From NCBI GenBank assembly GCA_902589505.1, contig CACITE010000003.1, positions 35,712 through 99,711 on the forward strand: 64,000 bases of DNA, given 5' to 3'. Numbering within the stretch: position 1 is the stretch's first letter; every line of letters begins with the position of its first letter. The translations under genes and the position numbers were made by a program. Shown one piece after another: positions 34,150-44,743 of the stretch. This DNA is from an uncultured Pelagibacteraceae bacterium (GTDB taxonomy: Bacteria; Pseudomonadota; Alphaproteobacteria; Pelagibacterales; Pelagibacteraceae). The notes beneath the pieces are model-generated. The model had not been told where the DNA came from. It did not search any database and saw only the letters and a list, made by a program, of their open reading frames with translations.

Positions 34150-36372
34150 ATGAGAAATCTTGTCAAAATAAAAGTATTTTTACTAGCATTTTTAATCATT
34201 ATTCCAATGCAGTTATTGGCTGATGAGCAGATCCTGCCTCTTAAAAAACCAATAGTAGATGAAGAGAGTAAAATTAAAACCGAAAAAAAGAAGCTTATTT
34301 ATCCTAAAGAAAAACCAAAAACTGCGATATCTGTTACTCAAAAAAGCCAAGAAAAAGAAATAACTGATAGTGAAGTTAATGCCGAAAAATTAATATATCC
34401 TAAAAAAAAACCTTTAGTGGTTCAAAAAAAAATAACTAAGGTTGTTAAAAAATCATCTATTTTATCAAAAAAAGATTTTCAAATAGCAAAAAGTGCATTT
34501 AAAGCAATCGATGAAAAAAAATGGAATACTGCACTAAAACTATCAAGTAAATCTCGAGATAAAAATTTAAGAAATTTAGTAAAATATTTATATTTAATTA
34601 GACCTTCAAATAATGCAAGTTTTTATGATTATGTTTCATTTATTAATGAAAATAACAACTTTCCGAGAATAAATAGATTAAGATATTTAGCAGAACATAA
34701 AATTAATATAAATACCACTAATCCTGCTTCAATTTTAAGATGGTTTGACAATAAAGAGCCTTTAAGTAATTTTGGAAAAATTAAACTTGGTGAAATCTAT
34801 CTTTTAAAAAACGATACTACAAAAGGCTCCAATTTAATAAAAGAAGGTTGGATAAAAGCGAAACTATCAAAAAATGATCTTAAGTATTTAAGAAAAAAAT
34901 ACAAAAAAATAATAACAGTTTCAGATAATATAAAAAGAGCTGATTGGCATGCATGGGAAGGAAAACATTGGGATGTACAACGAATGTTAAGATATTTACC
35001 AAAAGATGAAACTGCACTGTACAGAGCCAGACAACTACTAATGAGCAGATCCTATGGTGTTGATAATGCAATTGCTAAAATTCCTGATAAATTCAAAAAC
35101 GATATAGGACTTAAATACGATAGGCTTAAATGGCGAAGAAGAAGAGGTCGACTAGATTCGTCTCTCGAAATTTTATTTACGTTGCCTAGAGATTCTGAAA
35201 AATTAATAAGAACAGATAAATGGTGGAAAGAGAGAGCTATTTTAACACGCTCTTTAATTTATAAAAAAAAATACACTAAAGCATATAAAGTGGCAAGCAA
35301 TCATTCTATGTATGATGGACCAGATTATGCAGAAGCAGAATGGTTATCTGGATGGATAGCTCTAACTTTTTTAGATGATCCAAATATGGCATTAAACCAT
35401 TTTAAAAATTTTTATAATAACGTTGGTTATCCAATAAGTTTATCACGTGGTGCTTACTGGCTTGGAAGAACTTATAAAAAAATTAACAACAAACAAAAAT
35501 CTGAAGAGTGGTTTATTGAAGCTTCAAAATTTCTTAATACCTATTACGGCCAATTAGCTTTTCTTGAAATAAATTCTAAGGAATCTTTTTCTTTAGATGA
35601 TCAAAATAAAGTTTCCGAAAAATATGAAAAAGAATTTAATAAAAATGATCTTATTAAAATAGTTAAATTATTGGATGAATTAGACAAATCTAAGTATGCT
35701 AAAGATTTTTTAAAACATTTAGCAACATTAAATATTGATGAAGGAAGCGAGATTCTTGCTGGTAAACTTGCTGCAAGTATAAATAGATATGATTATGCAA
35801 TACAAATATCTAAAAGAGCATCTTATGAGAAAAGATTTCATAATGAATTAAATTATCCAATAATAAACACACCAAAAATTGTTAATGCTAAATCTATGCC
35901 AAAACAAGAACTAATTTTATCAGTAATAAGACAAGAAAGTGAGTTTGATCAAAAAGCGCATAGCTATGTTGGAGCAAGAGGCTTGATGCAACTTATGACT
36001 TACACTGCTAAACTTGTAGCTAAACAAGCAAAACTACCTTATCAAAAAAGCAGGCTTAAAAGTGATGCTGACTACAATATTAAATTAGGATCTTATTATT
36101 TGGCAGGTTTACTTGAAATCTATGAAGGTTCATATCCATTCGCTTTATCAGCATATAATGCAGGACCTAAAAGAGTTAAGTATTGGAAAAAAATAAATGG
36201 AAATCCACAGAAAGGTCAAATCGATTATGTTAATTGGGTTGAGCTAATCAAATTTAAAGAAACCAGAAATTATGTTCAAAGGGTTTTAGAAAATGTGAAC
36301 GTTTATAGATACATGTTAAGTGGCAAACCTATAAAAATTTATAATTTTTTTGAAGACAAGCCACATTATTGA
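34150..36372 (+). CDS. slt: Soluble lytic murein transglycosylase (Slt70-like)
   Basis: This enzyme cleaves peptidoglycan glycan strands, forming 1,6-anhydro ends. The 740-residue protein has a signal peptide (VFLLAFLIIIPMQLLA), a Lys/Pro-rich linker with repeated LIYPKKKP-type motifs, a long alpha-solenoid U-domain with helical repeats, and a C-terminal SLT domain. The last has SVIRQESEFDQKAHSYVGAR with the catalytic Glu, GLMQLMTYTAKLVAK and PFALSAYNAGPKRVKYW. It acts in the periplasm. tRNA-Ser converges on its 3' end. Confidence 0.94.
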   Translation: MRNLVKIKVFLLAFLIIIPMQLLADEQILPLKKPIVDEESKIKTEKKKLIYPKEKPKTAISVTQKSQEKEITDSEVNAEKLIYPKKKPLVVQKKITKVVKKSSILSKKDFQIAKSAFKAIDEKKWNTALKLSSKSRDKNLRNLVKYLYLIRPSNNASFYDYVSFINENNNFPRINRLRYLAEHKININTTNPASILRWFDNKEPLSNFGKIKLGEIYLLKNDTTKGSNLIKEGWIKAKLSKNDLKYLRKKYKKIITVSDNIKRADWHAWEGKHWDVQRMLRYLPKDETALYRARQLLMSRSYGVDNAIAKIPDKFKNDIGLKYDRLKWRRRRGRLDSSLEILFTLPRDSEKLIRTDKWWKERAILTRSLIYKKKYTKAYKVASNHSMYDGPDYAEAEWLSGWIALTFLDDPNMALNHFKNFYNNVGYPISLSRGAYWLGRTYKKINNKQKSEEWFIEASKFLNTYYGQLAFLEINSKESFSLDDQNKVSEKYEKEFNKNDLIKIVKLLDELDKSKYAKDFLKHLATLNIDEGSEILAGKLAASINRYDYAIQISKRASYEKRFHNELNYPIINTPKIVNAKSMPKQELILSVIRQESEFDQKAHSYVGARGLMQLMTYTAKLVAKQAKLPYQKSRLKSDADYNIKLGSYYLAGLLEIYEGSYPFALSAYNAGPKRVKYWKKINGNPQKGQIDYVNWVELIKFKETRNYVQRVLENVNVYRYMLSGKPIKIYNFFEDKPHY

Positions 36373-36374
36373 TG

Positions 36375-36467
<93 letters not shown>

Positions 36468-36475
36468 TTAAGATC

Positions 36476-36504
36476 TATTTACCTTTATTTTAGTTGCTTT
36501 TCAA
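36476..36504 (-). promoter_or_regulatory. Candidate tRNA-Ser promoter
   Basis: On the minus strand TTGAAA (36499-36504), 17 bp, and TAAATA (36476-36481) end 8 bp before the mature tRNA 5' end, so transcription might begin at or close to the mature end. The -10 match is weak (3/6). Confidence 0.3.
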
Positions 36505-36524
36505 TTTAATGATAGCAGTAATTT

Positions 36525-37409
36525 ATGAAAAAAAATACTTACTACGGAATTTTGTATGGTGCGAGCGGGTCATTATGGTGGGGCACACTTGGAGTCCTTT
36601 ATTTCAAATCGGCGTCTTTTGCCGGTCCTATTGAACTGGTAGTCCATAGAACTATTTGGACCGCTTTTTCTTTAATAATAACTACTTCTTTATTTAAAAA
36701 ATGGGATAGCTTTTTCTCTCTTGTTAAAAAAAAAAGGGAGTTATTTTATTTATTAATTACAGGAATTTTAATTTTTTGTAATTGGTCAACTTGGATATAC
36801 GCAGTAGTTACTAACAAAATAATCGATGCTAGTTTTGGTTATTTTATAATGCCAATACTTAGTGTTTTTCTTGGTATAATTTTTTTAAAAGAACCTTACA
36901 ATAAACAAAAGATAATATCGGTTTTATTAGTCATTATTTCATTAATCTATTTACTTTATAATTTTTCTTCAGTGCCTTGGACAGGGTTAATTGTTGCTAT
37001 TACGTGGGCCACCTATTCTCTTTTAAGAAAAAAAATAAGTGTAGAATCTGATATAGGTTTGTTAATAGAAAGTTTATTTATAACGCCATTGGCATTAATA
37101 ATTTTTTATTTAATTTCTGTTGATGGAAACTATTATTTTTCATTAACAGAACCTAAAATTGCTTTTTGGTTATTTTTAGCTGGTCCTATGACCGTAATAC
37201 CACTATTTCTATTCTTAAAAGGTGTTGATTTAGCTGGTTTAGGTACATCAGGTATGATTTTCTTTATCACTCCAACATGTCAGTTTTTATTAGGTGTTTT
37301 TTACTATAATGAATATTTTGATTTTAATAAATTAATTGGATTTATAATAATTTGGATAGCTGTGGCTATTTATTTACATGATTTATCTAGAGAAAAAACG
37401 CGTAATTGA
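36525..37409 (+). CDS. rarD: EamA-type transporter RarD
   Basis: RarD proteins are ten-helix drug/metabolite-superfamily permeases; the substrate is not firmly known. The 294-residue protein starts YGILYGASGSLWWGTLGVLY and continues with hydrophobic helices. ITGILIFCNWSTWIYAVVTN and GYFIMPILSVFLGIIFLKEP are the RarD signatures. GLGTSGMIFFITPTCQFLLG and an AIYLHDL tail close it. The soxB gene follows 14 bp downstream, so co-transcription with sarcosine oxidase is possible. Confidence 0.88.
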   Translation: MKKNTYYGILYGASGSLWWGTLGVLYFKSASFAGPIELVVHRTIWTAFSLIITTSLFKKWDSFFSLVKKKRELFYLLITGILIFCNWSTWIYAVVTNKIIDASFGYFIMPILSVFLGIIFLKEPYNKQKIISVLLVIISLIYLLYNFSSVPWTGLIVAITWATYSLLRKKISVESDIGLLIESLFITPLALIIFYLISVDGNYYFSLTEPKIAFWLFLAGPMTVIPLFLFLKGVDLAGLGTSGMIFFITPTCQFLLGVFYYNEYFDFNKLIGFIIIWIAVAIYLHDLSREKTRN

Positions 37410-37423
37410 TATAATTTATTTAA

Positions 37424-38677
37424 ATGAAAAAGAAATATTCAATATTTGCTCTTATTAAAAATTCGTTAAGCTATCATGAAAATTGGCAAAAAGCTTGGCG
37501 TAATCCTGAACCGAAATCTAAATATGATGCTGTAATAATTGGTGGTGGTGGACATGGATTAGCTTCTGCTTATTATTTAGCCAAAGAACATAATTTTAAA
37601 AATATTGCTGTTTTAGAAAAAGGATGGATCGGTGGTGGTAATACTGGAAGAAACACAACCATAATAAGATCAAATTATCTTTGGGATGCTAGTGCAGGAC
37701 TTTATGATCACGCTTTAAAAATTTGGGAAAATCTTTCACAAGAATTAAATTATAATGTCATGTTTAGCCAAAGAGGAGTTATGAATTTGGCTCATAATCA
37801 ACATGATGTAAGAGAGTTAAAAAGAAGAACACATGCGAACAGACTTAATGGTATAGATTGCGAATGGTTAAATGTCGAGCAGGTTAAAAAATTTTGCCCC
37901 ATTATAAATTGCTCTCCAAATATTCGTTACCCAGTTATGGGTAGCACTTTACAAAGAAGAGCTGGTACAGCAAGACACGATGCAGTTGCTTGGGGTTATG
38001 CTAGAGGCGCTGATGCTATGGGAGTTGATATTATTCAAAATTGTGAAGTGAAAGGAATTAAAAGAAATGGTGATTCTGTCGAAGGAATTGAAACAACGAA
38101 AGGTTTTATCAGAACAAAAAAAATAGGTGTGGTTGCTGCGGGTCATTCTAGTGTAATTGCTAATATGGCAGGGATACGACTTCCTCTTGAAAGCAAACCT
38201 CTTCAAGCATTAGTTTCGGAACCGATCAAACCAATAATTGATACTGTTGTTATGTCTAATGCTGTTCATGCTTATGTAAGTCAGTCTGACAAAGGAGAGC
38301 TTGTTATAGGAGCAGGAACGGACGCTTACATTTCTTATACACAAAAAGGGACTCATGAAATAATAGAAGGAACATTGAAAGCTATCTTAGAACTTTATCC
38401 AATTTTTAGTAGACTTAGAATGCTTAGACAATGGGGAGGAGTTGTTGATATTTGTCCAGATGCTAGTCCATTAATAAGCAAAACTTCTATTAAAGGACTT
38501 TATTTTAACTGTGGCTGGGGTACTGGCGGTTTTAAAGCTACGCCAGGTTCAGGCCATTTATTTGCACACACAATAGCAAAAGATGAACCACATGCCCTAA
38601 ATGCATCTTTCAACATCAATAGATTTGTAAGCGGAGATCTAGTTGACGAACATGGTGCGGCAGCAGTAGCTCATTAA
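37424..38677 (+). CDS. soxB: Sarcosine oxidase subunit beta
   Basis: SoxB is the FAD-dependent catalytic subunit of heterotetrameric sarcosine oxidase, which oxidises sarcosine to glycine. The 417-residue protein has an FAD-binding motif ([20 protein letters not shown]), [40 protein letters not shown] and a C-terminal [20 protein letters not shown]. It is the first gene of soxBDAG. Its likely role is glycine betaine/sarcosine catabolism feeding glycine and one-carbon units. Confidence 0.97.
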   Translation: MKKKYSIFALIKNSLSYHENWQKAWRNPEPKSKYDAVIIGGGGHGLASAYYLAKEHNFKNIAVLEKGWIGGGNTGRNTTIIRSNYLWDASAGLYDHALKIWENLSQELNYNVMFSQRGVMNLAHNQHDVRELKRRTHANRLNGIDCEWLNVEQVKKFCPIINCSPNIRYPVMGSTLQRRAGTARHDAVAWGYARGADAMGVDIIQNCEVKGIKRNGDSVEGIETTKGFIRTKKIGVVAAGHSSVIANMAGIRLPLESKPLQALVSEPIKPIIDTVVMSNAVHAYVSQSDKGELVIGAGTDAYISYTQKGTHEIIEGTLKAILELYPIFSRLRMLRQWGGVVDICPDASPLISKTSIKGLYFNCGWGTGGFKATPGSGHLFAHTIAKDEPHALNASFNINRFVSGDLVDEHGAAAVAH

Positions 38678-38678
38678 T

Positions 38679-38951
38679 ATGTTTTTAATTAAATGTCCAT
38701 TCTGTGGAGAAAGAGATCATAGCGAATTCAGTTATGGTGGAGAAGCTCACCTAGTAAGACCAAAACAACCTACTGAATTAAGCGACGATCAATGGGCTGA
38801 ATATCTATTTATGAGAAAAAATATAAAAGGTCTTCAATACGAAAGATGGAATCATTTACATGGATGTAGACGGTGGTTCAATATGGCTAGAGATACTTCA
38901 AACGATAAAATTCATTCGGTTTATAAGATTGGAGAGAAGCCAAGTAAATAA
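38679..38951 (+). CDS. soxD: Sarcosine oxidase subunit delta
   Basis: The small zinc-binding subunit of heterotetrameric sarcosine oxidase. The 90-residue protein has IKCPFCGERDHSEFSYGGEA with zinc ligands, LSDDQWAEYLFMRKN, and ERWNHLHGCRRWFNMARDT. It starts 1 bp after soxB and its stop overlaps the soxA ATG (TAATG). Confidence 0.97.
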   Translation: MFLIKCPFCGERDHSEFSYGGEAHLVRPKQPTELSDDQWAEYLFMRKNIKGLQYERWNHLHGCRRWFNMARDTSNDKIHSVYKIGEKPSK

Positions 38952-41900
38952 TGTCAAACAAGTATAGATTATCATCTGGTGGTGAAATTAATAGAAGTGA
39001 AATCGTTTCTTTTAAATTTAATGGAAAAACTCTTTATGGCTATAAGGGAGACACTTTAGCTTCTGCATTGCTAGCGAATGGTATTCACTTAGTAGGCAGA
39101 AGTTTTAAATATCACAGACCAAGAGGAATATTCTCTTCTGGAGTTGAGGAACCAAACGCCTTAGTTCAAATTATTAAAGATCAAGGTAAAACTGATCCAA
39201 ATTTACGTGCAACACAAATAGAAATTTATGAGGATTTAAATGTCATAAGCCAAAATTGCTGGCCATCGGTGAATTTTGATATAGGCGCCATTAATAATTT
39301 TTTCTCACGTATTATCCCTGCTGGTTTTTATTACAAAACTTTTATGTGGCCAGCAAGCTTATGGAAAAATGTATATGAATATTTTATTAGAAAAGCAGCA
39401 GGTTTAGGTAAATCTCCAACAAAAAAAGATCCTGACATCTATGATCATAGTTATTATCATTGCGAAGTTCTTATTGTTGGTGCTGGGCCCGCTGGATTGA
39501 TGGCAGCAAAAACTGCAGCAAAATCAGGAAAAAAAATACTTTTAGTTGACGAAAGATCTAGTTTTGGTGGAAATCTTAATTTTTCAAACAAAGATTACAA
39601 TAAAATTAATGACCAGACTCCTTTTGATTGGATAAAAAAAACTTATCAAGATTTAGAAAAAAATAAAAATATAAAAATATTAAATAGAACAAGTGTAGCT
39701 GCTTATCACAATTATAATTATTTAATTATGCTTCAAAATTTAACCGATCATTTACCTGATAAAGACAAAAAAGGAAAAATAAGACAACGTTTGTGGAAAA
39801 TAAGAGCAAGGAAAGTAATTTTGGCTACTGGTGCAATTGAAAGACCAATGATTTTTGATTGCAACGATAGACCTGGAATAATGCTTTCTTCTGCTGTTAG
39901 GAAGTACGTTAATACTTACGGGGTAAAATGTGGTGAGAATATAACCATTTTTACAAATAATGACGACGCTTACGAAACAGCAATAACCTTGCATGACAAA
40001 GGTGTAAAAATTAAAGCAATTATTGATATTCGAGATAATTCAGATGGAACTCTTCCAAAAAAATGTATCGATTTGGGTATAAAAATACACTGGAAAAGCA
40101 CTGTTGTGTATACCGAGGGATACAAAAAAATTAATAAAATTCATGTAATGAAATTATCAAAAGATAATAACAATGTTGTTGGAAATAAATTTAAAATAGA
40201 TTGTGATTTATTATGTGTATCAGGTGGTTATACACCTGCTATTCATTTATTTACACAATCAGGTGGTAAGTTAGAATATAACGAACAAAAACATTATTTT
40301 TTTCCTAAAAAAAATACTTTAAACCAAATATCAGTCGGCTCTTGTAACGGAACATTTGGATTGAAAAATATTATTTCCGAAGCACAAGAAAAAACTAACG
40401 AATTTCTTAATATTGATCAAAAGGAACAATTTAATGTTTTGGAACCGAAAGGTGAAAAATTTGAAAATATATGGCTTTTACCAACTAATAAAGTTTCTGG
40501 TAAAACTAAATCTTTTGTTGATTATCAAAATGATTCTACTTCGAATGATATAAAGCTTGCTTTAAGAGAAGGATTTAAATCAATTGAACACGTAAAAAGA
40601 TACACAACGACTGGAATGGCTACAGATCAAGGAAAAATTGGTAATATGCATGCCTTAGGTATTGTCTCTGAAATTACAAATACTAAACTCGGAGAATTAG
40701 GTACAACAACCTTTCGTCCTCCCTACTCTCCAATAACTTTTGGGGCTCTTGTAGGGAGAAATGTTGGACAATTTTTTGATATCACTAGAAAGACACCTAT
40801 GCATGATTGGCACGAAAAAAATAATGCAAAATTTGAAGATGTTGGTCAATGGAAGAGAGCTTGGTATTACCCTTCAAATAATGAAAGTATGTATGACGCC
40901 GTTCAAAGAGAATCTAAAGCTGCTAGGACTAAAGCGGGAATTTTAGATGCTTCAACTTTAGGTAAAATTGATATTCAGGGCAGCGATGCTTCTGAATTTT
41001 TAAATCGCGTTTACACAAATGCTTGGAGTAAGCTGGCTATAGGTAAGTGTAGATATGGCTTAATGCTGAATGAAGATGGAATGGTGTATGATGATGGAGT
41101 TACAACACGCTTAGGTGAAAATCATTATATAATGACAACAACAACTGGTGGAGCAGCGACTGTAATGGGTAAGCTCGAAGATTTTCTTCAAACAGAATGG
41201 CCCGAATTAAAAGTATATCTAACTTCAGTAACAGATCATTTCGCGACTGTTAGTGTTTGTGGTCCATATAGTAAAAAAATATTAGAAAAAGTAACACAAA
41301 ATATTGATTACTCAGATATCAACTTTCCTCATATGAGTTTCAAAGATGGATTAATAGATAAAATAAAGTGTCGTGTTATGAGAATAAGTTTCACAGGTGA
41401 ATTAAGTTACGAAATAAATGTTCAAGCAAATTATGGTCAATCAGTTTGGGAAAAATGTATGAAAGCGGGTAAAGATTTTGGCATAACACCTTATGGTACA
41501 GAAGCTATGCACTTATTAAGAGCTGAAAAAGGTTTTATAATAGTTGGTCAAGAAACTGATGGAACTGTTACTCCTGTCGATCTTCAAATGGATTGGATAG
41601 TTAGCAAGAAAAAATACGATTTTATTGGAAAAAGATCTTTATATAGATCTGATACAATGAGAGAAGATAGAAAGCAATATGTAGGTTTATTGACTAATGA
41701 TCCAAAAGAAATTTTGGAAGAAGGAGCTCAAATTGTAGCCGAAGTTAAAAATATGCCTCCCATGGACATGGTTGGGCACGTTACTTCAAGCTATTATAGT
41801 CCAAACTTAAACAAATCTATTGCTTTAGCTGTAGTCAAAAATGGAAAGAAATTAAAAGGAAAAAAACTTTATGTTCCTATGCCAAATAAAACTATTGAAG

Positions 41901-41956
41901 TAACTGTATCAGATACAATTTTCTTAGATAAGGAAGGCAAGAGATTAAATGCTTAA
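38951..41956 (+). CDS. soxA: Sarcosine oxidase subunit alpha
   Basis: The large subunit binds NAD and tetrahydrofolate. The 1001-residue protein begins with a Fer2-like fold lacking the iron-sulfur cysteines (FKFNGKTLYGYKGDTLASAL and RSFKYHRPRGIFSSGVEEPN). An NAD/FAD pyridine nucleotide-disulfide oxidoreductase domain follows (VLIVGAGPAGLMAAKTAAKS). From about residue 620 there is an aminomethyltransferase (GCV_T) domain, with FLNRVYTNAWSKL, GKCRYGLMLNEDGMVYDDGV and GELSYEINV. That domain converts the released formaldehyde and THF to methylene-THF. It overlaps soxG by 8 bp. Confidence 0.97.
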   Translation: MSNKYRLSSGGEINRSEIVSFKFNGKTLYGYKGDTLASALLANGIHLVGRSFKYHRPRGIFSSGVEEPNALVQIIKDQGKTDPNLRATQIEIYEDLNVISQNCWPSVNFDIGAINNFFSRIIPAGFYYKTFMWPASLWKNVYEYFIRKAAGLGKSPTKKDPDIYDHSYYHCEVLIVGAGPAGLMAAKTAAKSGKKILLVDERSSFGGNLNFSNKDYNKINDQTPFDWIKKTYQDLEKNKNIKILNRTSVAAYHNYNYLIMLQNLTDHLPDKDKKGKIRQRLWKIRARKVILATGAIERPMIFDCNDRPGIMLSSAVRKYVNTYGVKCGENITIFTNNDDAYETAITLHDKGVKIKAIIDIRDNSDGTLPKKCIDLGIKIHWKSTVVYTEGYKKINKIHVMKLSKDNNNVVGNKFKIDCDLLCVSGGYTPAIHLFTQSGGKLEYNEQKHYFFPKKNTLNQISVGSCNGTFGLKNIISEAQEKTNEFLNIDQKEQFNVLEPKGEKFENIWLLPTNKVSGKTKSFVDYQNDSTSNDIKLALREGFKSIEHVKRYTTTGMATDQGKIGNMHALGIVSEITNTKLGELGTTTFRPPYSPITFGALVGRNVGQFFDITRKTPMHDWHEKNNAKFEDVGQWKRAWYYPSNNESMYDAVQRESKAARTKAGILDASTLGKIDIQGSDASEFLNRVYTNAWSKLAIGKCRYGLMLNEDGMVYDDGVTTRLGENHYIMTTTTGGAATVMGKLEDFLQTEWPELKVYLTSVTDHFATVSVCGPYSKKILEKVTQNIDYSDINFPHMSFKDGLIDKIKCRVMRISFTGELSYEINVQANYGQSVWEKCMKAGKDFGITPYGTEAMHLLRAEKGFIIVGQETDGTVTPVDLQMDWIVSKKKYDFIGKRSLYRSDTMREDRKQYVGLLTNDPKEILEEGAQIVAEVKNMPPMDMVGHVTSSYYSPNLNKSIALAVVKNGKKLKGKKLYVPMPNKTIEVTVSDTIFLDKEGKRLNA

Positions 41957-42518
41957 CTTTATTTCTCCAATTACAGAAAGTCACACTTATAACAATTTTT
42001 CGATGAAAGAAAAATCTCCTGTCGCAAAAATTAATTTAAGAGGTAATTTAGAAAATAAAGATTTTGTTAGTACAGTTGGAAAAATATTAGGAATGATTCT
42101 TCCAAAAGAGCCGTGTTCTATTTCTACAAAAGAAAAAATTACCTGTATGTGGTTAGGTCCGAATGAATGGCTATTAGTTTCAAATGATATGATAACAAAA
42201 GATTCAAATGATTATGAATTAGAAAAAATTTTATTTAATGATATCTCTAAAAGAAATTTAGGTTCGGTTACAAATGTTAGTGACCATTATACGATATTTA
42301 ATTTAACTGGTTCGAATATCTTTGAAATACTTTCAAAAGGATGTCCTTACGATTTTAATTCAGATACTTTTACTAATAATAAAGTTGTTCAAACAATATT
42401 GAATCATATAGATGTTACTATCCATAAAAAAAATGAAAGTAATATTGATTTATATGTAAGACGTTCTTTTGCTAAACATTTATGGGACTGGTTAAAAGAT
42501 TCGTCTAATCTAATTTAA
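41949..42518 (+). CDS. soxG: Sarcosine oxidase subunit gamma
   Basis: The 189-residue protein is the GCV_T-like gamma subunit completing the tetramer. Motifs include CMWLGPNEWLLVSND, VTNVSDHYTIFNLTGSNIFE, LSKGCPYDFNSDTF and the end LYVRRSFAKHLWDWLKDSS. It overlaps soxA by 8 bp and converges on the MATE gene with a 9-bp overlap. Confidence 0.93.
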   Translation: MLNFISPITESHTYNNFSMKEKSPVAKINLRGNLENKDFVSTVGKILGMILPKEPCSISTKEKITCMWLGPNEWLLVSNDMITKDSNDYELEKILFNDISKRNLGSVTNVSDHYTIFNLTGSNIFEILSKGCPYDFNSDTFTNNKVVQTILNHIDVTIHKKNESNIDLYVRRSFAKHLWDWLKDSSNLI

Positions 42519-43841
42519 ATTTTTTTTTATATAACTTTTTATGTAAATAAATAAGCATATAACGTACAGCCAGTTAAAGAAGCAATAACTCCAAAAAAAT
42601 GTGTCGAATCCACCATCAAAAAATTGGGCTACTAATATTGTTGGTATTGGTAAAATTACATTTCTAATAATATTCAGATACATTGAGTATGAAGATTTTT
42701 TTATTGCCATAAAAAACCCATTGCTTATAAAAAATATTGGATAGGCTGGAAAAATTAATGCTGATATTTTTAAATACAAAGATCCATAACTAATCACTTT
42801 TTGATTATCGGAAAAAATAGAAACTATTTTGTCTGCAGAAACTAAGATTATCAATCCCGAAATTATCATCAGAGTAAAGCCATAGAGCACTGCCTTAAAA
42901 TATGATTCTTTGACTCTTGAATAATTCTTCGATCCAAAATTTTGACCTATGATTGATATAATTGCTGTATTCAAACCGAGTACGGGCAGTAACAATATCT
43001 GTTCAAACCGTGCTGCAGATCCATAACCCGCGGTAGCAAATTCACCAAAAATTCCAATATATGATAAAATAATAAAATTACCCACTGATATTAATAATAG
43101 GGCTGCTGAAATTGGAGCAGATTGAAAAAATAAATTAGTTAATAGTTTTAAATTTAATTTGAAACCCTTCAGAGAGATATTTTCTATTCTTTGTGATTTA
43201 GAAGCTTTTATAAAAACAATAATCAATCCAATTGACTGAGCTACCACAGTGGCAATCCCTATCCCGGATATTCCAAAAGCGGGCACAGGACCAAACCCAA
43301 AAATAAATAATGGATTTAATAATACATTTAAGAAAAAACTTAAAATAAGAACATTTCTGTAAGTTTTTGTATCACCGTCTGCATGTAAAAGTGAATTTAA
43401 AGCTACCAACATAATAAAAATGATTGAACCTGAAAAAACAACATTTGTATAAGACAAGCCCAATTGAATTACCTCAAGCTCAGAACCCATTAATTGAAAT
43501 AAATACGGGGCAAAAAATAAACCTACTGCAGTAATAATAATTGATACTATTAATCCATAGATAATAGTGTGTGTAAAATATCCATGTATTTTAGTTTTAT
43601 TTTTTTCACCAATAGAATTGGCTATTAATGATGTTCCACCAACTGTTACACCTACACATGCCGCAACAATTATAAAATAAATTGGAAATGACTTTGCTAA
43701 AGCTGATAAAGCTTCAGGTGATATAGTCCCCGCAAAAAATGTATCGACAACATTAAAAAGTGTTTGAAAAAGTGTACCTATGCTAGCAGGTAAAGCTATT
43801 TTTTTAATTAAGCCTGGAATAGGATCTTTTAATAAATTCAT
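42510..43841 (-). CDS. MATE-family multidrug/Na+ exporter
   Basis: The 443-residue, twelve-helix membrane protein has the two MatE repeats. The first begins at PIPGLIKKIALPASIGTLFQ with NVVDTFFAGTISPEALSAL; the second centres on FGEFATAGYGSAARFEQILL and ALNTAIISIIGQNFGSKNYS-like sequence. Such transporters use Na+ or H+ gradients to expel cationic compounds or metabolites; the substrate is unknown. It lies 2 bp downstream of trhO on the same strand. Confidence 0.9.
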   Translation of the reverse strand: MNLLKDPIPGLIKKIALPASIGTLFQTLFNVVDTFFAGTISPEALSALAKSFPIYFIIVAACVGVTVGGTSLIANSIGEKNKTKIHGYFTHTIIYGLIVSIIITAVGLFFAPYLFQLMGSELEVIQLGLSYTNVVFSGSIIFIMLVALNSLLHADGDTKTYRNVLILSFFLNVLLNPLFIFGFGPVPAFGISGIGIATVVAQSIGLIIVFIKASKSQRIENISLKGFKLNLKLLTNLFFQSAPISAALLLISVGNFIILSYIGIFGEFATAGYGSAARFEQILLLPVLGLNTAIISIIGQNFGSKNYSRVKESYFKAVLYGFTLMIISGLIILVSADKIVSIFSDNQKVISYGSLYLKISALIFPAYPIFFISNGFFMAIKKSSYSMYLNIIRNVILPIPTILVAQFFDGGFDTFFWSYCFFNWLYVICLFIYIKSYIKKNLN

Positions 43842-43843
43842 TT

Positions 43844-44743
43844 TTAAAATTCTTTTTGGAATATGTGCTTTTTTCCTAGTTTTTTAGCAAGATTTATTTG
43901 TCTTTGCCTCATTCTAAATCTTTCTTTTTGCGAGGGTTTTAAGTGGTCGTGACAATTTGGACATGATACTCCCTCTTCATACTTTTTTGATTTCATATCT
44001 TTTGAAGAAATTGGTTTTCTGCATCCACTACACATTGATAAAGAACCAGGTATTAAACCATGTTTAATTGATATTCTGTTATCAAAAACATAACATTCGC
44101 CCTTCCATAAACTTTGTTCTTTTTTTATTTTTTTTAAGTAATTTATAATTCCACCTTTTAACTGAAAAACATTTTTAAATCCTTTTTTTTCAAGAAAGAC
44201 GCTTGCTTTCTCACATCTTATTCCACCGGTGCAAAACATTGCTATTGTTTTGTTTTTTTTCAAATTTTTTAAATAATTTGGAAATTCTCTGAAATTATCA
44301 ACGTTAGGATTTATCGATTTTTTAAAAGTTCCAACTTTATATTCAAATGGCTTTCTAGCATCTAATAAAAAAGTATTTTTATCGGTTATTAACTTATTCC
44401 ATTTAGTTGGCTCAATATGATTTTTAGATTTTCTTTTATATATTTTTATTCCCATAGGAACAACTTCTTTTTTTATTTTTACTTTTCCTCTGTGAAAGGG
44501 CTGATAATTACATTTAGAATAATTAACACTGTCAAAATTACTAAACATAAAAGTTTTTTTTATTTTATTTATAGCTTCATCTAAAACTCCCTTTTTTGCA
44601 GAAATCGTTCCGTTGATTCCTTCTTTTGAAATAATCATAGAACCTCTAATACCTTTGATAATAAAAAAAGCCTGCATATTCTTTTTATTTTTTTTAATAT
44701 TAGATATTTTTTTAAACTTATAAAATCCTGAAATAAAATACAT
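43844..44743 (-). CDS. trhO: tRNA uridine-34 hydroxylase TrhO (rhodanese family)
   Basis: TrhO (YceA/UPF0176) adds the 5-hydroxyl to U34 of certain tRNAs, a precursor of cmo5U. The 299-residue protein has an N-terminal acylphosphatase-like half (GSMIISKEGINGTISAKK). Next comes a rhodanese domain with the catalytic cysteine in AMFCTGGIRCEKASVFLEKK, and a C-terminal zinc-like module (SMCSGCRKPISSKDM with SCPNCHDHL). It overlaps the O-methyltransferase gene by one base. Confidence 0.93.
   Translation of the reverse strand: MYFISGFYKFKKISNIKKNKKNMQAFFIIKGIRGSMIISKEGINGTISAKKGVLDEAINKIKKTFMFSNFDSVNYSKCNYQPFHRGKVKIKKEVVPMGIKIYKRKSKNHIEPTKWNKLITDKNTFLLDARKPFEYKVGTFKKSINPNVDNFREFPNYLKNLKKNKTIAMFCTGGIRCEKASVFLEKKGFKNVFQLKGGIINYLKKIKKEQSLWKGECYVFDNRISIKHGLIPGSLSMCSGCRKPISSKDMKSKKYEEGVSCPNCHDHLKPSQKERFRMRQRQINLAKKLGKKHIFQKEF

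Noticed and set aside
37410..37423. Glycine riboswitch in front of soxBDAG or glyA
   Set aside because: Only 14 bp precede soxB and 2 bp precede glyA; no tandem aptamer can fit.
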